From Pandoraea sp. (GTDB lineage Bacteria > Pseudomonadota > Gammaproteobacteria > Burkholderiales > Burkholderiaceae), in contig JARLJF010000030.1 in the NCBI GenBank assembly GCA_031291335.1, positions 1-38,728 on the forward strand: a stretch of 38,728 bases of DNA, written 5' to 3'. Under the pieces are notes generated by a model that worked only from the letters and a program-made list of their open reading frames with translations, did no database searches and had not been told where the DNA came from. Position 1 is the stretch's first letter, and every line of letters begins with the position of its first letter. The translations under genes and the position numbers were made by a program. Positions 16,913-25,033 of the stretch are shown in pieces.

Positions 16913-16932
16913 TTGACGCTTAAACAATTTAA
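16913..16932 (+). promoter_or_regulatory. AT-rich inverted repeat with TTGACG, upstream of the importer genes
   Basis: TTGACG (16913-16918) is followed by TTAAA-CAA-TTTAA (16920-16932) in the 206-bp gap between ACMSD and the binding-protein gene. A -35-like element next to a palindrome suggests a regulated promoter for the importer. I could not place a good -10. Confidence 0.35.
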
Positions 16933-17043
16933 CTAGCCTGACGCGCCTGGCCTGCCATGACCGACGTGAAGAAGCGGTCAAGTATCCCGGCGCGAGTCCT
17001 CTGCTGACAGTCCTAGCCAGTTCCGGAACTTAGTTTGGAGACC

Positions 17044-18240
17044 ATGATGACGGGAACGAAAACCACGCAACGCAAAGCCATCGCCGTACTGGGCGCCGTC
17101 GCCGCTGCTGCGGCGATGTTTGTATCGAACGGTGCCCATGCCCAGGTGAAGATCGGCTTCATCGGCACGCTCTCCGGTCCGGGCGGTGCGCTCGGTCAGG
17201 ATCAGTACGACGCCTTCATGCTCGCCATCGAGCAAAAGGGCGGCAAGCTCGGCGGCGTGCCGGTGCAAGTGATCAAGGAAGACGACCAGCTCAAGCCCGA
17301 CGTGGGCGTGCAGGCTGCACAGAAACTGGTGGAGCGCGACAAGGTGCAGCTCATCACCGGTGTGACGTTCTCGAACGTCATGATGGCCATTCACAAGAAC
17401 GTGACGAACGCGGGGGTGGTCATGGTCGGCTCGAACGCCGGTCCGACGCCGATCGCGGGCGAACAGTGTTCGCCGAACTTCTTCTCGACCTCGTGGGACA
17501 ACGACGAACTGCACGAGGCCGGCGGCCAGCTCTCGACCGATCTGGGCTACAAGAAGATGTACGTGATGGCGCCGAACTATCAGGCCGGACGCGACGCCGT
17601 GAACGGCTTCAAGCGTGACTACAAGGGCCAGATCGTCGACGAGGTCTACACGCAGGTCAACCAGCCCGATTACTCGGCGGAAATCGCCCAGTTGCAGGCC
17701 GCCAAGCCGGACGCCGTCTACGTGTTCTACCCGGGCGGCATGGGCGTGAACTTCGTCAAGCAATACCGTCAGGCCGGGCTGCTTGGCAAGATTCCGCTGA
17801 TCTCCGTGTCGACCATCGACGGCTCGACCCTGCCCGCCCTGAAAGAGCAAGCCGTGGGCAGCATCACCAGCGCCCCGTATTCGCCCGATCTCGACAACGC
17901 GCAGAACAAGCAATTCGTCGCGGCCTTCCAGAAGAAATACAACCGTGTGCCGTCGATGTACGCCGCACAGTCGTATGACGCCGCGAACCTGATCGACTCA
18001 GCGCTCACGAAGACCAAGGGCAGCGTGGCCGACCGCGAGGCCCTGCGCACCGCGCTCAAGGCCGCCGACTTCCAGTCCGTGCGCGGATCGTTCAAGTTCG
18101 CCAGCAATCAGTTCCCCATCGCACCGTTCTACCGCGTGGATGTCGTGAAGGACGGCAGCGGCGCGGCGTTCGCGAACAAGGGAAAGATCGATATCAAGAC
18201 GCGTGCCAATCTGGCGTCGATGTGCAAGATCCGCTCATAA
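17044..18240 (+). CDS. Periplasmic binding protein of a branched-chain-amino-acid-type (HAAT) importer
   Basis: About 398 residues with a signal peptide (AIAVLGAVAAAAAMFVSNGAHA) cleaved before QVKIGF. The mature protein shows the LivJ-type pattern: IGFIGTLSGPGGALGQDQYD, a KLGGVPVQVIKEDDQ segment, MMAIHKNVTNAGVVMVGSNAG and MYAAQSYDAANLIDSAL. Many family members bind aromatic acids rather than leucine. Its place after the 3-hydroxyanthranilate enzymes suggests an aromatic ligand. ATGs at 17044 and 17047 are both possible; GGAG at 17037-17040 spaces better to the second. Confidence 0.9.
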   Translation: MMTGTKTTQRKAIAVLGAVAAAAAMFVSNGAHAQVKIGFIGTLSGPGGALGQDQYDAFMLAIEQKGGKLGGVPVQVIKEDDQLKPDVGVQAAQKLVERDKVQLITGVTFSNVMMAIHKNVTNAGVVMVGSNAGPTPIAGEQCSPNFFSTSWDNDELHEAGGQLSTDLGYKKMYVMAPNYQAGRDAVNGFKRDYKGQIVDEVYTQVNQPDYSAEIAQLQAAKPDAVYVFYPGGMGVNFVKQYRQAGLLGKIPLISVSTIDGSTLPALKEQAVGSITSAPYSPDLDNAQNKQFVAAFQKKYNRVPSMYAAQSYDAANLIDSALTKTKGSVADREALRTALKAADFQSVRGSFKFASNQFPIAPFYRVDVVKDGSGAAFANKGKIDIKTRANLASMCKIRS

Positions 18241-18298
18241 ATCTTTGAAGTCGTTTGTATCCTTGTATTCGTTTGCATCTGCGGTTCAACTTCGCAAA

Positions 18299-18360
18299 GC
18301 GGGGCATCGTGTCCCCGCCGTCAGCGATCCGTCGTTTGTGATGTAAGCCGCCGCGGCGGC
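18299..18360. repeat. Hairpins between the binding-protein and hydrolase genes
   Basis: GCGGGG (18299-18304) pairs with CCCCGC (18313-18318). Further on lies a perfect 14-bp palindrome, GCCGCCGCGGCGGC (18347-18360). The 242-bp gap holds no gene. Such structures after a binding-protein gene often protect its mRNA or reduce read-through into the permease genes. No T-run follows. Confidence 0.45.
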
Positions 18361-18482
18361 GGCCCTGCGCCATGGCGTACGGCCCGACACCGCGGCGGTT
18401 GCCGCCCCGGCTCCCGGTGCCCTGCGCCGGCGAGCGTTGCCGTTGCAAGACCCGAGCAATACCAGAGCACTATCGAGGGTTT

Positions 18483-19355
18483 ATGAAGCGCTACCGCAAT
18501 TTCGACGAGGCCGAGCTGGACGTTCAGTACAACGCTCGCGCCACCACACCCAATGTTCTCGACATCCTGACGCAGTACGCCGCCGAGAGCGCGCACGCCC
18601 GCGCGACCACCCCCTGCGTTCTCGACGTCGCCTACGGGGACCACCCCGACGAGACACTGGACATCTTCCCGGCCCCCACGCCCGGCGCGCCCGTCTTCTT
18701 CTTCGTACACGGCGGCTACTGGCGCGCCCTCAGCAAGACCGATTCGAGCAACATGGCGCCCGCGTTCACGCGCGCCGGGGCCACGGTCGTCACCATCAAC
18801 TATTCGCTCGCGCCGGGCGCCTCGCTCGACACCATCGTCGATCAGACGCGCCGCGCACTGGCCTGGGTGCATCGCCACATCGGCGAGCATCACGGCGACG
18901 CGCGCCGCATTCATGTGTGCGGAAGCTCGGCCGGCGGTCACCTCACGGGCATGTTGCTGGCACGCGGCTGGCATGCGCAATACGGTGTGCCTGAAGACGT
19001 CATCGCCGGGGCTGCACCACTCTCCGGGCTGTTCGATCTCACGCCGATCCCGTTCACGCACATCAACGAATGGATGAAACTGTCGGAGGACGACGCCCGC
19101 CGCAACAGCCCTCACCTTCTGCTGCCCGCGCACGGTTGCCCGATCGTGGTGTCGTACGGCGAGACCGAAACGGCCGAGTTCAAGCGTCAGAGCGACGATT
19201 ATCTGGCCGCGTGGCGCAGCCAGGGTTTCGCCGGTGAGTACGTGCCGATGCCCGGCACCAATCACTTCGATATCGTGCTCACGCTGAACGACGCCAACAG
19301 CCCGCTCACGCAGGCCATCTTCCGTCAGATGGGTCTGGCCCGGGAGGCGACATGA
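18483..19355 (+). CDS. Alpha/beta hydrolase, kynurenine-formamidase-like
   Basis: A 290-residue alpha/beta hydrolase. It carries HGGYW (76-80), the oxyanion motif of eukaryote-type arylformamidases, and the nucleophile elbow GSSAG with Ser149. The catalytic His is probably His261 (PGTNHFDI), with an acidic residue in YGETETAEF as partner. This family removes the formyl group from N-formylkynurenine. GAGGG precedes the ATG. Its end overlaps the start of the permease gene by ATGA, so it is translationally coupled to a transporter. The pathway context supports kynurenine formamidase; a related amide or ester substrate remains possible. Confidence 0.8.
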   Translation: MKRYRNFDEAELDVQYNARATTPNVLDILTQYAAESAHARATTPCVLDVAYGDHPDETLDIFPAPTPGAPVFFFVHGGYWRALSKTDSSNMAPAFTRAGATVVTINYSLAPGASLDTIVDQTRRALAWVHRHIGEHHGDARRIHVCGSSAGGHLTGMLLARGWHAQYGVPEDVIAGAAPLSGLFDLTPIPFTHINEWMKLSEDDARRNSPHLLLPAHGCPIVVSYGETETAEFKRQSDDYLAAWRSQGFAGEYVPMPGTNHFDIVLTLNDANSPLTQAIFRQMGLAREAT

Positions 19356-20272
19356 GCCTGACGCTCTTCATCATGCAGTGCCTGAACGGGCTGCAACTCG
19401 GGGTACTGCTGTTCCTGATGGCCGCCGGCCTGACGCTGGTGTTCGGCATCATGAACTTCGTCAACCTCGCGCACGGCTCGCTCTACATGATGGGGGCGTT
19501 CATCGCCGCCACCGTGTACAACCACACGGGATCGTTCGCGCTCGCCGCGCTTGCCATCATCCCCGCCATGCTGGTGCTCGGCCTGATCGTCGAATTCGTC
19601 GCGCTCAAGACGCTCTACGACCGCGATCACCTCGATCAGGTGCTCGCCACCTTCGGCCTGATCCTGTTCTTCAATGAACTGGCGCGCATGATCTGGGGAC
19701 CGTCGCCGTATTACATGGAAGTGCCCGAATGGCTGTCGGGCACGGTGAATCTGTTCGGCCTGGCGTATCCGGCGTATCGCTTCCTCATCATTCTGGTAGG
19801 ACTCGCAGTGGCGCTCGGCTGCTACCTGCTCATTCACCGTACCCGCATCGGCATGTTGATTCGCGCCGGGTCGACACATCGTCAGATGGTCGGCGCGCTC
19901 GGCGTGAACATCGTGATGCTGAACTCGCTGCTGTTCGGTCTGGGTGCAATTCTCGCGGGCATTGCCGGGCTCATGGCGGGGCCCATCCTCTCGGTGCAGC
20001 CGGGCATGGGCGAGCCGATCCTGATTCTGACGATGGTCGTGATCGTGATCGGCGGCATTGGCTCGGTACGCGGGGCGTTTCTCGCCGCGCTGATCGTCGG
20101 TGTGGTCGATACCGTGGGGCGCACCGCGCTGCCCACGCTGTTGCGCAGCCTTCTGGAGCGCAGCACCGCCGACACCGCCGGGCCCGCACTCGCTTCGATG
20201 CTCATCTACCTTGTCATGGCGGCGGTGCTTGCCGTGCGTCCGCAAGGCCTCTTCCCGGTCAAACACGGTTGA
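19352..20272 (+). CDS. livH: HAAT importer permease (LivH-like)
   Basis: A 306-residue membrane protein with about eight hydrophobic segments. Family marks are GLTLVFGIMNFVNLAHGSLY near the N-terminus and GGIGSVRGAFLAALIVGVVDT near the C-terminus. It forms the channel with the LivM-like partner encoded next. The start overlaps the hydrolase stop (ATGA). Substrate choice lies with the binding protein. Confidence 0.94.
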   Translation: MSLTLFIMQCLNGLQLGVLLFLMAAGLTLVFGIMNFVNLAHGSLYMMGAFIAATVYNHTGSFALAALAIIPAMLVLGLIVEFVALKTLYDRDHLDQVLATFGLILFFNELARMIWGPSPYYMEVPEWLSGTVNLFGLAYPAYRFLIILVGLAVALGCYLLIHRTRIGMLIRAGSTHRQMVGALGVNIVMLNSLLFGLGAILAGIAGLMAGPILSVQPGMGEPILILTMVVIVIGGIGSVRGAFLAALIVGVVDTVGRTALPTLLRSLLERSTADTAGPALASMLIYLVMAAVLAVRPQGLFPVKHG

Positions 20273-20274
20273 CG

Positions 20275-21255
20275 ATGGAAATGAAACTCAATCTTCGCAC
20301 CGCCGTGCCATTGCTGTTGCTAGCCTTGCTGGCGCTGGTGCCCCTTTACGCAACGTTTGCCCAGCAACCGTTCTATCTCACCCTGTTCGGCCGCATCGTC
20401 GTATTCGCCATCGCGGCCGTCTCTCTCGATCTGATTCTCGGCTACGGCGGCATGGTGAGCTTCGGCCATGCGCTGTATCTCGGACTCGGCGCGTATGTCG
20501 TCGGTATCCTCAGCTATCACGGCGTGGACAATGGCTTCGTGCATCTCGGTGTCACGCTGCTGTTGTGCGCCATTGTCGGCGCCGTCACCGGCCTGCTCTC
20601 GCTGCGCACGACCGGCATCGCCTTCATCATGATCACGCTGGCGTTCGCCCAGATGTTCTACTTCCTCGCCGTCAGCCTGAAGCAATACGGGGGCGACGAC
20701 GGCCTGCCGGTGTCCGCCGGCAGCCGCTTCGGCAGCGTGTCGCTCGACGACCCCGCCGTGCTGTACTACGCAGCCTTCGCGGTGCTGTGTCTGTGTGTCT
20801 GGGGGGGCCGCCGGATGGTCGATGCCCGCTTCGGCATGGTGATTCGTGGCTCGCGTCAGAACGATCGCCGCATGCGCGCGCTCGGCTACCCGACGCTGCG
20901 CTACAAGCTCGTGGCGTACATCATCAGCGCCATGGCCTGCGGTGTGGCGGGCATGCTCTACGCCAATCTCACGCACTTCGTCTCACCGGCCTACATGGCG
21001 TGGACGGCCTCGGGTGAGTTGATCGTGATGGTGGTGCTCGGCGGGCTGGGATCGTTCTTCGGTCCGGTGCTGGGCAGCGCCGCCATGCTGCTGATCGAAG
21101 AGTGGCTCAAGGGGATGACGGAACACTGGATGATCATCTTCGGACCGCTCATCGTGGTTGCCGTGCTCGTCTCGCGTCGCGGCCTGTATGGCCTGCTCGG
21201 CGACCTGCAAGTGCGTCTCTCCCGTCGCTCGCGCACCGTGGAGGGCAAAGCATGA
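20275..21255 (+). CDS. livM: HAAT importer permease (LivM-like)
   Basis: A 326-residue membrane protein. Family signatures are LDLILGYGGMVSFGHALYLG, the LSLRTTGIAFIMITLAFAQM segment and VMVVLGGLGSFFGPVLGSA. The ATG at 20275 follows the LivH stop by two bases; a second ATG at 20281 is possible. It overlaps the following ATPase gene by ATGA. Confidence 0.94.
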   Translation: MEMKLNLRTAVPLLLLALLALVPLYATFAQQPFYLTLFGRIVVFAIAAVSLDLILGYGGMVSFGHALYLGLGAYVVGILSYHGVDNGFVHLGVTLLLCAIVGAVTGLLSLRTTGIAFIMITLAFAQMFYFLAVSLKQYGGDDGLPVSAGSRFGSVSLDDPAVLYYAAFAVLCLCVWGGRRMVDARFGMVIRGSRQNDRRMRALGYPTLRYKLVAYIISAMACGVAGMLYANLTHFVSPAYMAWTASGELIVMVVLGGLGSFFGPVLGSAAMLLIEEWLKGMTEHWMIIFGPLIVVAVLVSRRGLYGLLGDLQVRLSRRSRTVEGKA

Positions 21256-22022
21256 GCCTGCTCCTGGTCGACCAACTGGTCAAACGCTACGGCGGGCTGA
21301 CCGCTACCGATCACTTCTGTCTCGACGTCGCGCCCTGCGAGTTGCACGCCATCATCGGCCCGAACGGCGCAGGCAAGAGCACCCTCATCGGCCAACTGGC
21401 AGGTGAGTTGCGCTCCGACGAAGGCAGCATTCATTTCGACGGACGCGACATCACCGCCGTGCCGATCGAGCAGCGTGCCCGCTCAGGGCTCGCGCGCTCT
21501 TACCAGATCACGTCGGTGTTTCGTGAGTTCACCGCACTGGAAAACGTACTCGTGGCCGTGCAAGCGATGCAAGGGCATAGCTTCGGCTTCTGGCGACCGG
21601 CCATGAGTGAAGCTGCGCTGGTCGAGCCGGCACGCGAGATCCTGGCGCGCACAGGTCTGGCCGCGCGCATGAATGTGCCGGCCAGCGCCCTGGCGCACGG
21701 CGAGCATCGTCAGCTCGAACTGGCCATGGCGCTCGCCGGCCGTCCGAAGCTGCTGCTGCTCGACGAACCGATGGCCGGCATGTCACAGGCCGAGTCCGAA
21801 CAGATGACGCATCTGCTCGCCGACCTCAAGGGCGACTACGCCATCGTGCTCGTGGAACACGACATGGATGCCGTATTCGCGCTGGCCGATCGCATCACCG
21901 TGCTCGTCTATGGACGCGCCATCGCCTGCGGCGACGCCAACACCATCCGCAACGATGCGGGCGTGCGCGAAGCCTATCTCGGGGATGAAACCCGCAACGA
22001 AATGCTGGGAGCGACCGCATGA
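21252..22022 (+). CDS. livG: HAAT importer ATPase (LivG-like)
   Basis: A 256-residue ATPase with Walker A GPNGAGKST (36-44), Q-loop SYQITSVFREF, Walker B KLLLLDEPMAG and switch histidine VLVEHDMD. The ABC signature reads ALAHGEHRQLELAMAL, where most relatives have LSYGxQR or LSGGxQR. The central Gly is kept, but the first Ser/Gly is replaced by His (AHGEH), a noticeable variant. The start and stop both overlap neighbours by 4 bases. Confidence 0.93.
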   Translation: MSLLLVDQLVKRYGGLTATDHFCLDVAPCELHAIIGPNGAGKSTLIGQLAGELRSDEGSIHFDGRDITAVPIEQRARSGLARSYQITSVFREFTALENVLVAVQAMQGHSFGFWRPAMSEAALVEPAREILARTGLAARMNVPASALAHGEHRQLELAMALAGRPKLLLLDEPMAGMSQAESEQMTHLLADLKGDYAIVLVEHDMDAVFALADRITVLVYGRAIACGDANTIRNDAGVREAYLGDETRNEMLGATA

Positions 22023-22729
22023 GCCCCTTGTTGTCTTTGTCTGGTGTCGAGTCGTACTACGGGGCGAGTCAGGCGCTGTTCGGCATGCAGTTGGAAATCG
22101 AGCGCGGCGCGTTCGTCACGCTGCTCGGCCGCAATGGCATGGGCAAGTCGACCACCGTCAAATCGATGACCGGCCTCATGCGTCCGACGCGTGGCGAGAT
22201 CGTGTTCGACGGACAGCCGGTGCACGCCAGTCCGTCGCATCGGATTGCGCGCGCCGGTATGGGTCTTGTGCCCGAGGGACGCCAGATTTTTCCCACGCTG
22301 ACCGTGCGCGAGAACCTCGTGGCCACCGCAGGCAATCGTCATGGTGCCAGTTCGCCGTGGACACTCGAGCGCATTTACGGGCTGTTTCCGCGTCTGCGCG
22401 AACGTGAGAAAAATCTCGGGAGCAATCTCTCTGGCGGCGAGCAACAGATGCTCGCGATCGGCCGAGCACTGATGACGAATCCGAAATTACTCATTCTTGA
22501 CGAAGCGACCGAAGGGCTGGCGCCGCTCATTCGCGGTGAAATCTGGCAATGCCTGAAGCAACTCAAAGGCAGCGGTCTGTCGATCCTCTGCATCGACAAG
22601 AATCTGGCCCCCATGCTCGAACTCGGCGACCGTCACTACATCGTCGACAAGGGCCGTGTGGCTTGGCAAGGCGACTCGCCGAGCCTGCGTCAAGCGCTGC
22701 CGGAATTGCAGGCTTATCTGGGCGTTTGA
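22019..22729 (+). CDS. livF: HAAT importer ATPase (LivF-like)
   Basis: A 236-residue ATPase: Walker A GRNGMGKST (37-45), signature LSGGEQQMLAIGRAL, Walker B KLLILDEATEGLAP and the LivF-typical GLVPEGRQIFPTLTVRENL. Its switch position reads LCIDKNLAPML, where the usual His after the beta strand is replaced by Lys-Asn, as occurs in part of this family. It is the last gene of the importer operon. Confidence 0.93.
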   Translation: MSPLLSLSGVESYYGASQALFGMQLEIERGAFVTLLGRNGMGKSTTVKSMTGLMRPTRGEIVFDGQPVHASPSHRIARAGMGLVPEGRQIFPTLTVRENLVATAGNRHGASSPWTLERIYGLFPRLREREKNLGSNLSGGEQQMLAIGRALMTNPKLLILDEATEGLAPLIRGEIWQCLKQLKGSGLSILCIDKNLAPMLELGDRHYIVDKGRVAWQGDSPSLRQALPELQAYLGV

Positions 22730-22771
22730 AGGCGCACGCCACACTGCGTACCTCACGTTTCTGCGTACACT

Positions 22772-22801
22772 CTACGGCACCTCGAAACACGAGGTGCGTA
22801 G
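22772..22801. repeat. 12-bp hairpin after the importer operon
   Basis: GCACCTCG (22777-22784), loop AAACA, CGAGGTGC (22790-22797), extended by CTAC (22772-22775) with GTAG (22798-22801) and one bulged G. There is no T-run. It may end the importer transcript or be an operator for the XRE gene 138 bases downstream. The rest of 22730-22938 shows no gene. Confidence 0.5.
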
Positions 22802-22938
22802 TACTCGATAGGTGTCAGACGCGAAAATCCGGTGTGTTTTGTGAAAGCACCCACCGGAACTATGTGGTGCAATCGGTCCCGCTTGATCGACTTCGCAAGC
22901 GCCCTCTTCTCACCACTTATCGACCCTCGGGCAGGACT

Positions 22939-23298
22939 ATGGCTTACTCCAATACGCCTTCGAATCCCTTCCGCTGGCTGCTATCGCAGGACACCGGTGC
23001 GCCGCAGCCCACCGAGCCGGCACCCGTCAAGAACGGCCTTCCCGCTGATCTTCCGCTCAACATCAAGGAACTGCCTCGCACGCCGCTTCCCAAACTGGAA
23101 ATCTTTCCTGACGAGTTGCTGGCGCTGCGCAAACATCTGGGCATGTCGCGCAATGTCTTCGCGCATTACTTGCGTACCAATCCGCGTACGCTGGAGAACT
23201 GGGAACAAGGACGCGCACGTCCCAACGCTCAGGCGGCCTGTCTGATTCGGCTCGTGCAGCAAAATCCCGGGCTTGTCTCGTCGCTTGCACGCCTTTGA
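22939..23298 (+). CDS. XRE-type helix-turn-helix protein, antitoxin-like (HigA/MqsA C-domain type)
   Basis: A 119-residue protein. Residues about 58-119 form a helix-turn-helix with the wording of toxin-linked antitoxins: LLALRKHLGMSRNVFAHYLR, then TLENWEQGRARPNAQAACLI and a final RLVQQNPGL. The first 57 residues are Pro-rich and without a known domain; there is no zinc-binding Cys motif as in MqsA. No toxin-like gene lies upstream (22730-22938) or downstream, so it seems to be a stand-alone regulator. An AGGA site lies 4 bases before the ATG, and a strong terminator follows the stop. Confidence 0.82.
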   Translation: MAYSNTPSNPFRWLLSQDTGAPQPTEPAPVKNGLPADLPLNIKELPRTPLPKLEIFPDELLALRKHLGMSRNVFAHYLRTNPRTLENWEQGRARPNAQAACLIRLVQQNPGLVSSLARL

Positions 23299-23306
23299 AC
23301 GGTAGG

Positions 23307-23349
23307 ACAAAAGGCGGCATGCCAGTCCATCGGCATGCCGCCCTTTTTT
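23307..23349. terminator. Intrinsic terminator between convergent genes
   Basis: GGCGGCATGCC (23313-23323) and GGCATGCCGCC (23332-23342) form a perfect 11-bp stem followed by CTTTTTT. AAAA before the stem supports use on the minus strand too, for the LysR gene. A small CTATGY hexamer repeat (three copies) follows. Confidence 0.88.
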
Positions 23350-23417
23350 CTATGCCTATGTCTATGTCAACGCGCGCGCAATAGCGGGAATCGCGTGGGA
23401 AACGCGTGGGGAACGGA

Positions 23418-24374
23418 TTACGGCGCGAGGCCGCACACCTCGCGAAGGCAGGCAACGAAACGTTCGCAGGCCGGACTCGGCTGCTTGTCGGTGCGCAGTG
23501 AATACCCCACGTCGCCAAAACTGCCAGGCACGGTATCGGCCAGCACCCGCAGCAGTCCCGAGTCCACGAACGGGGTGGCCGCGGCGCGCGGCATGAGTGC
23601 CACACGCGGTGTCTCCAGCATCAAACCGATATTCGTGAGCACGGAGAGCGACTCGACGATGTCGTCGGGCATCGCAAGCCCCGCATCGTGGAACAGACGC
23701 TCGGCAGCCAGCCGCGACGGCGACTCGGGCACCGGCAAAATCCACGCCCCTTCACGCAACTCCGCCAGCGGCACACGCTCGGGAGCCTGCGTCCAGTGAC
23801 GCTTGCCGCCGACCACGCAAAGCGATTCGTTGAAGAGAATTTCGTGAGTCAGCGGGAAGGCGTTGGCGACCGGCAGGGCGCGCTCCGGCAGACGACCCAC
23901 GACGATGTCCAGATCCCCGCTGGCGAGCGCCGGGAAGAGTTGTGCAGTGGTCGCTTCACGCACGGTCACAAGCACACCCGGCGTGCGCGCTTTGAGCGTG
24001 GCAATCGTGCGCGGCAACAAATCGGCCGCGGCCGAGATGAGCGTGCCGACGATCACGTGTCCGCTAGTGCCAGCGCTGAACGCATTCACTTCGTCCGTCA
24101 GATAGCGCAACTCCGCCATCAACGATTTCACGCGATGACCGAGCAATTCCCCCAGCTCGGTGGGCTGCATGCCGCGATTGCTGCGCACAAAGAGCGGCCC
24201 TTCGAAGCAGGCCTCCAGCTCGTGCACGATCTTGCTCACCGCCGGCTGCGTGAGGCCAGTCTCGTTGGCGGCGCGTACGAGCGAGCCCGTCTCGAGCACG
24301 CGATCGAAGACTTGAAGCTGATGAAATTTGAGCTTTCGCCCGAGATTGAGGGCTGTCCAGGGAAGAGAGCGCAT
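23418..24374 (-). CDS. LysR-family regulator (GbpR/PcaQ-like)
   Basis: A 318-residue protein. The winged helix-turn-helix is near the N-terminus: KFHQLQVFDRVLETGSLVRA, then LTQPAVSKIVHELEACFEGPLF. The effector domain follows (VIVGTLISAAADLLP, DIVVGRLPE, CVVGGKRHW). The 15-residue leader before the first helix and the wording resemble the GbpR/PcaQ group, which controls aromatic or galactose catabolism. It is the second gene of a two-gene regulator unit, 11 bases after the TetR gene. It may control the 3-hydroxyanthranilate/importer block through the palindrome at 13039, but this is inference from proximity. Confidence 0.9.
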   Translation of the reverse strand: MRSLPWTALNLGRKLKFHQLQVFDRVLETGSLVRAANETGLTQPAVSKIVHELEACFEGPLFVRSNRGMQPTELGELLGHRVKSLMAELRYLTDEVNAFSAGTSGHVIVGTLISAAADLLPRTIATLKARTPGVLVTVREATTAQLFPALASGDLDIVVGRLPERALPVANAFPLTHEILFNESLCVVGGKRHWTQAPERVPLAELREGAWILPVPESPSRLAAERLFHDAGLAMPDDIVESLSVLTNIGLMLETPRVALMPRAAATPFVDSGLLRVLADTVPGSFGDVGYSLRTDKQPSPACERFVACLREVCGLAP

Positions 24375-24385
24375 CGGCGTCCTGT

Positions 24386-25033
24386 TCAGGCCGCCGCGGC
24401 AGAACCGGACGGCGTGACGGGGCCCGCGCCTTGCGGCCCCCCCGCCGACTCCGCAGGCTCCGCCGACAGGAAGGCGGCAACAAACTCTTCGAGCATGGCG
24501 ACGTCCGGCAGCGAGGCCGGATTGACATGGTGATTGACCAGGCAGCCGTCGAACGTCAGCACGAGCATGTCGACCAGACGCGCACGCCGCACACCGTCAC
24601 GGGCCAGGCTGGGCGCACTCGCCGCCAGCATGCTCGACAGGCGTTCACGAAACCACTGCAACAGCGACGGATCGTAAGGATCGCCCGGGCTGACGGTCGC
24701 CAGCGCCTGCACCAGATTGTGCGAAAACCCGTTGTCGAGTCTGGGCGTCTGCACGAGCAGGCCGCCGAGCAGCGTGCGCATGCGCGCATGGGGGCCATGT
24801 GCCGCCATGACTTCAGCTTCCAGCACCGTGATGCGCGCCTTGAACCACTTCTCGTAGACGCAGAAGAAGACTTGCAACTTCGCGCTGAAGTAGCTGTAGA
24901 TGTTCGCGTGCGAAATACCTGCGCGCTTGGCGATCTGCACCATCGTGGTGTCGACGTAGCCCTTTTCCAGAAACAGGGCGTGCGACGCTTCGAGGATGGC
25001 CAGACGAATGTCTTCTTTCTTGACTTGTGGCAT
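24386..25033 (-). CDS. TetR-family regulator
   Basis: A 215-residue protein. The N-terminal TetR domain reads IRLAILEASHALFLEKGYVD, then TMVQIAKRAGISHANIYSYF, with SYFSAK in place of the common YYFxSK. The C-terminal domain is helical and of unassigned ligand class. It is transcribed from the long gap at 25034-25698 and shares a transcript with the LysR gene. Two regulators of different families in one unit is not common. Confidence 0.9.
   Translation of the reverse strand: MPQVKKEDIRLAILEASHALFLEKGYVDTTMVQIAKRAGISHANIYSYFSAKLQVFFCVYEKWFKARITVLEAEVMAAHGPHARMRTLLGGLLVQTPRLDNGFSHNLVQALATVSPGDPYDPSLLQWFRERLSSMLAASAPSLARDGVRRARLVDMLVLTFDGCLVNHHVNPASLPDVAMLEEFVAAFLSAEPAESAGGPQGAGPVTPSGSAAAA

Noticed and set aside
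16838..17043. A small gene or terminator between ACMSD and the binding protein
   Set aside because: No start with a ribosome site and no stem with a T-run; only the AT-rich inverted repeat stands out.
22549..22938. N-terminal extension of the XRE regulator
   Set aside because: It overlaps livF out of frame, shows no coding character, and the ATG at 22939 has a ribosome site.
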